Shown here: piece by piece, positions 28,001 to 37,468 of the stretch
Layout: the number at the start of each line of letters is the position of its first letter
Numbering within the stretch: position 1 is the first letter of the stretch
Source: Tetranychus cinnabarinus
Lineage: Eukaryota > Arthropoda > Arachnida > Trombidiformes > Tetranychidae
Assembly (NCBI GenBank): GCA_022266195.1
Contig: WHVY01000001.1
Span: forward strand, 1,488,001 to 1,552,000
DNA: 64,000 nucleotides
Direction of reading: 5' to 3'
Notes under the pieces: generated by a model
The model's database searches: none
The model's input: only the letters and a program-made list of their open reading frames with translations
What the model was told of the DNA's origin: nothing
Program-made: the position numbers and the translations under genes

Positions 28001-30566
28001 TATACCAGCCTCAGGCTTGGCGATATGTTAATGATAATCATGATTACTAGAGATCAGGGAACTTTGGAATTTTGGTTTTTTTTCTTTTCTCTTTGTTTAG
28101 AAATCGAATTAGGAAAAACATTTTCTGACCTTTTTATGGATCCATCAATAGGTGAGGTTTAATCGTATTTTGATTTGTAAGGTTAAGAAGAAAAGGTATT
28201 TTTATTGAGATGATAATTGTCTATCAATTTTCTTTGATCCTATTTAAAGGTTTAATGATAATCAACTTGAAAAGATGAAAATCTCTTCAAGAGGAAAGTT
28301 CATTGACAATGAATAATAGATATTAAACATTTAAGGTTCACAATGGGTAAAGTTATTATAAATCATTATGTTAATGATTCATCTTTTTTTCAGCTTTCAA
28401 TATTTTCTGGTAAACAATTTTCAATATTTTTTACCGGTTAAGATGATACAAATTCAAGTAGAAATCATGTTTCATGGTGAGTTTCATTTAAATTAATATG
28501 GTTACTTGAACCATTTCAATGTAAGTTTCATTAAACATCTAAACAGGCCCATCATCAGGCCTTCATTTTTTGATAAGTTTAATTAAATTTAATCTTAATC
28601 ACGTTCAAGTTTAACCTTTTTGATGAAACTCAGACTCAACTTGGACAGATTAAAAAATGTTGAAAATGAATGTTAACACAATCTGATGAAAAGTAATATT
28701 CAAAGAAGCTCAACTGTCAATTGTTATCCATGTTAAGTCACGGTTAAGGTTTTCATTATTGGTGTAGACTCATAGCTCATGGTTATGATGATAATCATGA
28801 TGATGGTGATGATTAAAGGTTATCGATGAAGAAGGAAAGTTGATTGTTCAATTGGCAATTGCTGGTCGTGATTTAAATGCTTCATGATTGTGGTTTTTAA
28901 ATTTCTTTACTTAATAAAATACCAATCATTATCAACTCTCTTTATCCATCATATATTCATGATATGTTCATGAGCTGGACCTTCAATTAATCATCTAATT
29001 GTATCAATAATAAAGGTAATAAGTGATGGTTAAATGTTCAAATTAACAATAAGCAAGAAAAGTGTTGAAAGATTGTTTAACATTTAAACGTTATTTTGCT
29101 CATCGGTTGCGATTAACCAAAAGGTTTGTATAACAATTGAACAGTTGAATATCATTTGAAACCCTTTTCTGGTTCAATTGTTTTCTGGTTAACAAACCAG
29201 TCAAAAGGCTTCCAGAAATCATCTTGAAAAGGTTAATTAAGAAATTATTTACTGCTCCTGTTAACAATTAACTTAATCATCTTCTTTATTATATCCGGAT
29301 TTAAGTAAGGAAAAGGACAACAAAAAGAGTCAAAAATTGAGCAAAACATTTGATAAAAATGATAAAATGAACTGTTAGTAAAAGGTTAGTTTGAAATAAA
29401 GAGCAACAATTAAAATAATCAACGATAATGTGAAGGTTTGTTAATGTTACTAATGGACTTGGCAGACTCAACAAGTTACCTCAGATTGATGATTTTAAAC
29501 TGTGATCATTTAATATACATTAATAGATGAAAAGGTTAACAATGTTTGATGAAGAGTTTGAAAATGGTTGAGAAAAATATCTAAAAACTGAGCTTCTTTC
29601 ATTATTTTTCATTGTTATTTGTTATTTTAAAAATAGTTCATCTTTTAAAGTTTCCTTTCAAAACCTGTGTTATTAGATTGAAATGCAGGTAAAGCTTTTA
29701 TTCCAGGTTACATTAGAATCATCTTTCTGCAAATTTTACCTTTTCTTTCAGGTTATCTTTCTTTTCATTCAAATCTAATCAAAAAAGATGGAGAATAGGC
29801 AAAGAATGGAAAGAAATTTTACAGAACTAATTATCATTAAATTATTGAATAGAGATGAAGGATAATGGTCAACAAACTGATCATAATGATGAACATAATG
29901 ATTATATAAGAGGCAACAGTTTCAAGTTTAATGTTTGATTGTTATTGTTGTTGCTCTGGTTTGCTGTATTACAATCAATATAAACAGACAGAAGAGCGAG
30001 AAGAAATAAGAAATAAAATGAAAAAAATAAGATGTTCAATCAACTAATCAATCATGTAATACAACCATTTTCAAGGTAATACAAGGTCTTTGGTTAAGTA
30101 TTAGGTTAACATGAAAAGTACCAGAGTTTGGAATAACAAAAGTCAATTTCTGGTTATTTCAAAAGGTATTAGCTGATTGTCAGTCAATTGTCATTATAAA
30201 TTCATATTTCTCAAACATGGAAAACATCATTTTAAACATTTCAACATGTTGGTTGAATTGAAAAGATTTTTTGTTTTTGTTCAAACTCAATTAACAAGTC
30301 TTCTTCACTTTACCAGGCAAAGGTTTTTGATGAACATGGGGATAAGAAGCACCCTGGTTATTGTGTTGACCTTATAATAATGATAATCCAAGTAATGGTT
30401 GTTATAATAACAAGGAAAGTCCATTATTAACGGGTGATCTACGATTCTTTGGCCTCTATAATCATCATCATTACCATCTTCACCTTCAATTTATTTATTT
30501 TCTTGAGAAAATTTTTTTCTTCTCTTGTTGTTGTTGGTAAGCTTTGATCAATGAGATTCTTTGGGT

Positions 30567-30692
30567 TTCATCTTCTTCTTTTCTCTTCTTTTCTTTCTCT
30601 ATGTAAGAAGAAATTGGGTTTGACCTCTTACCTGATTTTCTTAACCTTCATCTTCTTCTTTTCTCATTCTTCTTTCTTCTTTTTTTTTCTTG
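30567..30692. repeat. Duplicated pyrimidine-rich tract
   Basis: TTCATCTTCTTCTTTTCTC occurs at about 30568 and again at about 30647. Each copy is followed by a long C/T run, the second including nine consecutive T. Confidence 0.65.
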
Positions 30693-31279
30693 GTCTTTGG
30701 TTTCTTGTTTAACCGAAAGGTAAACCTTAATAGATGGCTGTGTATTTAAAGTAATAAACATTTACTCATTGGCATTCCTTTTTTACCTTTCAATTTTGGT
30801 ATTATTTTTGTCATAATTTGCGCTTCAATTGTTAATTTCGAAGTGGTCATTTTAAGGTTTACATTCAATAAATATTTACAGAAAATTTCCTTTCAATTGG
30901 TCTTGACGCTTAAGGTAAACTTTGCTCTTATAAATTGTTCAGATACGATGATCAGGATTGGGATAGGAAATTTAATAAAGAGATATTCCACTTGGAATGA
31001 ACTTTCATCGGATGAAGAAACAAAAATGTTGCTCAGTTAGTGTAGCATCATTGGCTTGAGCCATTTGAAAATTAAATTGATCTAATGTCGATAATTGCAG
31101 GTGAAATAAATTAACTTGATGGGATAACCTTTTTTTATCAACATTATCTGCAAACTGAACGGAACTGAAGTAATTTTTTTTGCACCAACATAATCATTAC
31201 AAGTTTCTTGCCGATTTTTAAGAAATGAAAAGTTGATTGATCTTTCACTTTTCAACCAGAATATCAACCCTGAGAGGGC

Positions 31280-31835
31280 CTAAAATACTGACGATAGGAA
31301 AGCCTCTAAAGATATTGAATCATTAGGAAAAAATTTTGCTATAAACCTGTTCATGTGATCCTCATCAATTTCAACTTGAAGCTTCTAATCACAAAATTCG
31401 CCTTGGATTGCATCAACAACGACAATCAAAACAACGCATAAACAGTTACTTATTTTGGTAAAAATTATGGAAATCAATGGATAATGAATTTGCAATTGAA
31501 TTTGCATTTGAGTTTTGACTAATTTTGGAAAATATCTTTCGATTTGATATTCATCGATTTTCATATTTTGACATTTGAACAGTTTCAAAGCTTTGCAGTT
31601 GAGTTTCTTTGGCACAGTTTCACCGGTACACTTGATGGTGAATAGGAATCGAGATTGATTGAACAAAAAATACTCCAAAATGGCACGAATGAAATGATGC
31701 TATTAGGGTTTACTCACCTTGATCGGATTGACAGTTGATTGGTTGAATGAGAGTGTTGACAAGCACAAGGTAAAGACAAATAGTAACAATTAAAAATTGT
31801 TTATTAAACAAACCAATGTATCTATTTGATAACAT
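31280..31835 (-). CDS. Orphan signal-peptide exon spliced in phase to a small novel exon (possible chimeric secreted peptide)
   Basis: Exon 1 (31718-31835) is a copy of the signal-peptide exon of the Cys-rich gene at 37351-37468. Its encoded protein is identical (MLSNRYIGLFNKQF, then a hydrophobic core ending INCQSDQ), with one synonymous base change, and the GTGAGT donor is intact. The real exon 2 is missing: the duplication ends near 31388. Beyond that breakpoint CTTCAAG at about 31375-31381 could act as a replacement acceptor. It opens a frame that joins in phase (exon 2 31280-31374) and reads VEIDEDHMNRF and further to a stop, about 70 residues in all. The mature part would be unrelated to the parent. 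The acceptor has a weak pyrimidine tract, so this could equally be an inert gene fragment. Confidence 0.3.
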
Positions 31836-32389
31836 TGTGTATCAAAGTTGACCTATGTTTTGCGATGAATAATTGAAATGATAATTTGAAGGGTATCAAT
31901 AATAAGAGCAACAATCCAGTTGCAACGATTGAGAAGACGATTTTTTCCAAACCGATAAAACCATGTTTAAATCCAACTAATTAAACCGCTCGACAAATAT
32001 CAAAGAGAAGAGTTGATCAACAAAATGTAAAACACCAATTTGATGGATCAACAAAGACACATATAATCCAGTTAATAATCCGTTGAAATTGTTTCACTTT
32101 GAAGTTACGATATTTGTTGGTTGAAAACAAACACAAAATCAACAGCAACACTGTAATAGAAACATTGAAATTGGTAAAATTAATCAGTAATCAATAGATG
32201 CACATCCAAACAATTGAAGGAACTAGAAAACTGGTTAAAAAAGAGTAAAAAATTACATGAAAAATGGGTGCAAAGAAGAGCAAAAATATTGTCGTTATTC
32301 AAAAAGAAAGAAAGAAATGGAAGAAAAGTTTTGCTTTCTCACCGATCAAATATTTTAGTCTCTTTCGTCGCAAGGTAACTTAACAAATG

Positions 32390-33825
32390 AGAGCTAACCT
32401 TTTCATCATCTTCTTTCTTTTCCTGAAAGTCTCTCTCTTTCTCTTTCTTTTTCCCTCTTTTTCCAATCGTGAGCAACAAAAATGTCTTAGCTAAACCAAA
32501 AAAAGAGAGGGAGACAGAAGAAAAGATTTACAGACAGAAAAGAAAGAAACCTAACCTGTTAGTCAACACGAAAAGATTTTTCCCCTTCAAATTTTTCTTC
32601 TCTTTTCTTCTTCTTTCTTTCTCTTTCTTATCTTCTCCTTTCTTCTCACTTCTATCATCTTCACAGTGTCTAACTTTTCTTATTTTTTCCAGTTCTTCCC
32701 ATGGAAAGAATCAAAATATTGGTAAATCTCTTGTAAGAAAGAAAATAAAACTTCAGATGATTACCATTTCTACTTACCTATCAACTTTTACTCATTGTTA
32801 GTCAAAGGTTAAACCCATAAATTTTTGGTTGCAACTACTCATCCAACAGTCTTGATTGTTTCCAATTTGTTGCTTCTTCATGTTGTTCATTTCACTTGTT
32901 TATTCCTTCAATAATACAAATAAGGGATGATATTAATTTCGACCCACAAATTCAATTGATAATGTCATTCTACATTAGGAATACTAACCTTTCTTCTTCC
33001 AATTCAGTTGAACGGTACATTTAGTAGCATCTCATTGTACAGTTGAAACGGTAACGCATTAAATACAAACATGTTAACATCCTTGACCACTGAAAATCAA
33101 AAGTATAATAATGAACCCACAATAAAGAAGAATGAAAATAAATACAAAATTAATTGGTTTGTTGAACAGTTTAGTTGATGCATATTACGATATGCAAACT
33201 TATAGCAAGGTCGAGGAGCAAATTAAGAAATTGAATTTATTATTTTTCCACAGAACAATCAAATAAACAAAAAAGATTGGATATTCTTTGAGTAATAAGA
33301 TTGTCATTCACTAATTGTTGAAATAATTGAAACGCGATTGAAATAAACAGCAATCCGACTAAAAGACAATTTTTGCCCCTTAATGCCATCTATGTTGCGC
33401 CGCTAATACTAAAATTAACGGATTGATTAGCAATCCAGTTGAGAGTAACATTTTAATTACAAAAGATTCATATTTAAAAAGTCTAAACTAACTAATATTA
33501 GTGGCATAACTAAAATTCATAGGTGACAAAGCATGAGGTCCACATAATGTCTGATATCTCTAGTGAATCTTTATATTCCAATTGTCAGCATTAGCTTCCT
33601 CGAGATTGATCAACTGATAGAGCTTACAACTTTTTAGTCTTTTGATATAAAAACTAGAAGTGATCTTGAAAATGAGCTTATTTGGCTTGGTTTTTGATGA
33701 TTAAAAGTATTGAAAATCAAAATTTCATCAGATCTAATACTCCATTGATTGTAACTTCAGTTGAAATTTTCAAAAATTACCGAAAAATTACATCTAAAGT
33801 TGAAAGTAAAAATCTTATTACAATT
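32390..33825. other. Sequence present only in duplication unit A, with C/T tracts
   Basis: The stretch has no counterpart in unit B. It holds dense pyrimidine runs at about 32405-32465 and 32575-32690 and unique AT-rich sequence to 33825. The 110-codon open frame at 32469-32801 is a by-product of the C/T tracts (Phe/Leu/Ser-rich) and is not called a gene. The stretch may be an insertion in A or a deletion in B. Confidence 0.5.
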
Positions 33826-34129
33826 TGTAAAATCAATGCTCAAAATTGATTAACAAAACAGGAAAAATTTTCAGCTTTGCCTCTTTTATTGCCATCTGCA
33901 TTGTGCTAAAGTCACTAAAGCTATTATAAATTTAACATTGAATAATTTTACATTCAAACTTGATGATTGTGATCATAATGATGATGTGAGGGACGATCAT
34001 AGTGAGGCATAATAAATCCAATTTTTGATTGAATTTTGCTGAAATCTATTTGCTAATTGAAAATGTCTAAAGAATAGCCGCAAACTATTATTTAGTGTCG
34101 AATCAACATTATTCAGTTATCATCATACA

Positions 34130-34640
34130 ATGGCTACAATGAGTTTTGCCAAAATCCTGAGAAATCAGTTCAAGTAAGTAATATTCTTAGCCTAAACTGG
34201 TCAAGTTTAATTGATAAAAATGATTAAAACTCGTAAAATTTACAATTTGGTTCTAGTAACTGATCAGCAAAATAATCAAGTTTTGTTGGGTTACAAGAAG
34301 CGAGGATTCGGAGTTAATAGATGGAATGGCTTTGGTGGTAAAGTCAATATTGGCGAGGATATTGAAGTTTCAGTGAAACGTGAACTCTACGAGGAATCTT
34401 CATTAATTGCTGAAACAATTGTTAAAGTTTGCATTTTGTGCTTTGATTCCGATGCGTATTCATGTGTCCATGAAGCTCATGTCTTGTGCTCAACCTGTCA
34501 GTGCTTTCTTTATGTACCAAGGAATGGAAGTTGTCAATGATCATAGATTAATCACAGTCATTAATTATCGAAAATTGGAACCAGTGGAGTTACTTGGAAA
34601 ATCCTTTATTAGACATTCGCCTCAGACATTAGACTTTATT
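34130..34640 (+). pseudogene. Broken duplicate of the MTH1/NUDT1-like Nudix gene
   Basis: The leader exon is intact (34130-34173, one residue changed, GTAAGT donor kept). However, the intron is collapsed to under 50 bases and has lost its acceptor, so the leader cannot be spliced as in the parent. An internal ATG at 34220 opens a frame that keeps the Nudix box (GKVNIGEDIEVSVKRELYEE). After HEAHV about 140 bases are missing and replaced by a short filler. This shifts the frame and gives a stop at 34540; the downstream parent frame resumes from about 34500 as SAFFMYQGMEVV. At most a 107-residue protein lacking the substrate-pocket half could be made. Several replacements relative to 38454-39403 (for example VGILCFDSN to VCILCFDSD) fit relaxed constraint. 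Confidence 0.85.
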
Positions 34641-34644
34641 AGAC

Positions 34645-34740
34645 AAAGTTCATCATTTCCGAACAGGAAAGTGTCTCCCACCATTTGGGAATCCAAAGCA
34701 ATCTAAAGATTAGAAAAAGAAAAGGAAAGAAATAGTTAAA
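34645..34740 (+). repeat. Short dispersed repeat, copy 1
   Basis: Begins AAAGTTCATCATTTCCGAAC, immediately after the Nudix pseudogene. It matches 59631-59726 over about 95 bases with few differences, including ATCCAAAGCAATCTAAA and the purine-rich tail. The nature of the element is unknown. Confidence 0.8.
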
Positions 34741-34801
34741 TCTTCAGTTTCATCTTTCTTACTCATAATGGCATAAAAACTGTAGCTTTACCTGTGCGAC
34801 C

Positions 34802-37468
34802 TTATAAAATAATGGCACTGTCTTTTTCCGTTGAATACGGGTTCGATCCATCATTGAAATACATAGGACATTCATCATCTGAAAACGGAAAGGAAAAATA
34901 ACAAGTTCCTTAGATTATTAGATAAAAGTGTCATGCAAAAATATAATATAATAGAATATTTGACCATCAAGTAAATTAATTGATATGATAAATAAACTTA
35001 CGTTCACGCTCATATTCAATCATATCAAGTGATACTTGAGCACCTTCTGATGAATTCCATGAGTCAACTCGTTGTTTACCATGACAAAAAGCTCCAACTG
35101 ACATAGACATCAAAACACGATTAAGGTCACTTCTTTGATAAACCCAGCATCTATATCTGCTGTAAGCATCCATTTCATCATAAGTAATTAAATATGATTT
35201 CAGATCTTCTTTCCAAAATCCAATGCATTTCATTCTATGATCAGGATCACTTTGATAGTCAACTGCTGTTCCTCGATGATCAACACTGATGCAATATTCT
35301 GCATCAATTTCCATTATTTTCTGATCAGTATCGCAAACAGAAAGATCAGATATCTTTTCTTTACATATAATAGTACTTCTTGGACTTTGGGTCACTCCAC
35401 CACGGATTCTGGTTCTAAAAGGAATTTCTCCTTTTTGTGTGAAACGGAATTTACCTGCCACTGGACATTTGGAACTGCAACTGGTTTGGCTGCTAGAAGA
35501 ATATCGTATTTCCATTCTTCATCGTCATCAAAGTTAGTCCAAGCACAAATCGTCCCAAATTGATCTGAGCTCATGGCTTGTCCTTTTCGATACCGGATCA
35601 CATTGGATTGAGGAGTGGCAAAATCAAAACAAACGAAATCTTTTTGGCATCCATTGATACCTAAACGAGCCATTACGTATCGTGAACCTTTCTTCTGATG
35701 ACAAACATAAATCTCTTCCTTTTCTGTACCAGTATCTGGTCTCCAGCGCTCCTCCATATGGGTTGAATTGATCTTAACAAGAGCATCAAGATTGGCTGTG
35801 TTAATCCACTCTCCTCTCATTCCGTCTGGAAGCTGACAAGAAGGGACAACAGTTGCTGCTTTAACTGGATGTAGGGTTAGCCTCTCTGGTCCTTGTTGAG
35901 GTGTCCTCAGGACGTTACATTCAGCCGTAGTTGAAACAGCAATGTGATTGGTATCATCTCGATTATTTAACTAAAGAAATGAAAAAGTTAAATTGTTATT
36001 TATTTCTTCATTTACTTAATTTTGCAAAAAGAAATGAACCCTTCAATGGCGGAAAAAAATCAATATGAACTTACGAAACAACGATAAGCCTCAGAACGTC
36101 GAGATTCTCGCGAGTTAAGAACTGCAAAATAATGATTTTTTCCTACATACCAGTCACCAAGACATTTGTACTGGATTTCTTTAAGGTCATTCTCTTCACA
36201 TGACTTATAAATCATTGTAAATTGTTGATTTACAATGGAAAATTGATTTCCAGGTTTCTGACAAGCTTTAATCTGTGATTCAGCATTGAAACATTCACCG
36301 GCTGCTAGATGAGATAATCGATAACCAAACTGCCAAACACCTGCCAAGCTTGATTTACAATTTTTTCCTTGAGGACTTGTAGCTAAAAAAGATAAAAAAA
36401 TGAGAATCGGGAAATTCGAACCGATTGGAGTAAACTTACAGAAAAGTGTGATGAGTTCAGAGTCAAAACTTGTGGCGGAGCAAACATTTTCGAGGCTTAC
36501 TTTGTTTCCAATAACATCATTGATACAGCCTCCTAATATTGGATAGAATATGAATTAAAATCTTTAATCGTATAAAATATTTGTTATATTATTCAAATTT
36601 ACCTTCTATTTTTTCCAAAACATTAAGCGTTCTTAAAAGAATTCGAAGACAAAAATGACATTGGCTGAAAAGAATCAAAAATAGCAATAAATTGACTTTG
36701 AATAGGTTTTTATGAAATCGAAGGAACAAAATGATATAATAATATATTGTTAAATGCTTACGATTTCGTAGCGCGCAAATGGAAAGTGTAATTATCATTG
36801 CCATTTTGAACCATACTGACACAGTAAGTTTGGTACGCAGTGGAAACAGATTTTGACTCCTTTATGATTTCATTTTCAGTAATTTTTGTAATGACATCCG
36901 AGCCCTTTTCACGTGAATACCACTCTCCTTGTAGTTGTGATGGTATAGTACAGGTATGCCTTTCTGATCCATATTGTCCATTGTAAACTTGAAAGATAAA
37001 TGTAAAATAAATAAAAATAATCACAAAATTCAGCTTTGATTGCATCAACAACGACAATCAAAACAACGCATAAACAGTTACTTATTTTGGTAAAAAATTA
37101 TGGAAATCAATGGATAATGAACTTGCAATTGAATTTGCATTTGAGTTTTGACTAGTTTTGGAAAATATCTTTCGATTTGATATTCATCGATTTTCATAGT
37201 TTGACATTTGAACAGTTTCAAAGCTTTGCAGTTGAGTTTCTTTGGCACAGTTTCACCGGTACACTTGATGGTGAATAGGAATCGAGATTGATTGAACAAA
37301 AAATACTCCAAAATGGCACGAATGAAATGATGCTATTAGGGTTTACTCACCTTGATCGGATTGACAGTTGATTGGTTGAATGAGAGTGTTGACAAGCACA
37401 AGGTAAAGACAAATTGTAACAATTAAAAATTGTTTATTAAACAAACCAATGTATCTATTTGATAACAT
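34802..37468 (-). CDS. Secreted Cys-rich protein of an arthropod DUF704x-type family, with a one-base frame break
   Basis: Seven exons: 37351-37468, 36762-36987, 36603-36664, 36440-36532, 36075-36382, 35002-35970, 34802-34878. All are GT-AG with consistent phase. Exon 1 encodes a signal peptide ending near INCQ. The mature protein consists of repeated modules with a conserved Gly-Glu/Val-Trp and paired Cys (CTIPSQLQGEWYS, CKSSLAGVWQFGY, CQLPDGMRGEWIN, CPVAGKFRFTQ). I associate this pattern with the uncharacterised DUF7042-DUF7045 group of arthropod secreted proteins, from memory and unverified; molecular function is unknown. Within exon 6 the frame changes at the TTT of 35468-35470 (coding CCAAATGT): upstream reads KPVAVPN, downstream CPVAGKF. 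The spliced length is 1,853 bases, one short of a multiple of three, as a missing A would give. Either the allele is broken or this is a homopolymer error. An alternative start at 37045 (MQSKLNF) lies in intron sequence and is not preferred. Confidence 0.75.

Larger units (their letters stand above)
21988..31279. other. 9 kb of non-coding AT-rich sequence
   Basis: No gene can be supported. It contains repeat copy 2 (24823-25034), pyrimidine-rich duplicated tracts at 30567-30692 and a possible small plus-strand exon at 30949-31040, preceded by TTGTTCAG. Two frames of that exon are open (ending STWNELSSDEETKMLLS or DDQDWDRKFNKEIFHLE), and no partner exon was found for either. Confidence 0.45.
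31388..34640. repeat. Segmental duplication, degraded copy (unit A)
   Basis: Colinear blocks match 37021-39370 in direct orientation: the signal-peptide intron and exon, the upstream region, the Nudix leader exon (34130) and the Nudix body. In the signal-peptide intron (31388-31717 versus 37021-37350) I count only a handful of differences. Relative to unit B, copy A carries an extra block of about 65 bases at 32396-32468 and about 1.35 kb between 32485 and 33825. It lacks most of the Nudix intron and about 140 bases of the Nudix coding region. Confidence 0.9.

Noticed and set aside
31385..31678. Minus-strand frame of 97 codons, conserved in the second unit at 37078-37311
   Set aside because: It lies inside the first intron of the Cys-rich gene, and its similarity is explained by the recent duplication, not by selection. 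The two copies end differently because of an indel.
32469..32801. 110-codon plus-strand frame
   Set aside because: Composed mostly of translated C/T and purine tracts (Phe/Ser/Leu/Lys runs); no domain, no splice context.
36400..36430. Sequence resembling a tRNA B box (ATTCGAACC)
   Set aside because: No matching A box or cloverleaf could be drawn around it, and it lies in an intron between well-supported exons.
37043..37057. Alternative start MQSKLNF for the Cys-rich gene, giving a different signal peptide
   Set aside because: The stretch is a good intron 3' end (T-rich tract ending TTTCAAG). Splicing from the GTGAGT donor at 37350 gives a better signal peptide and correct phase.
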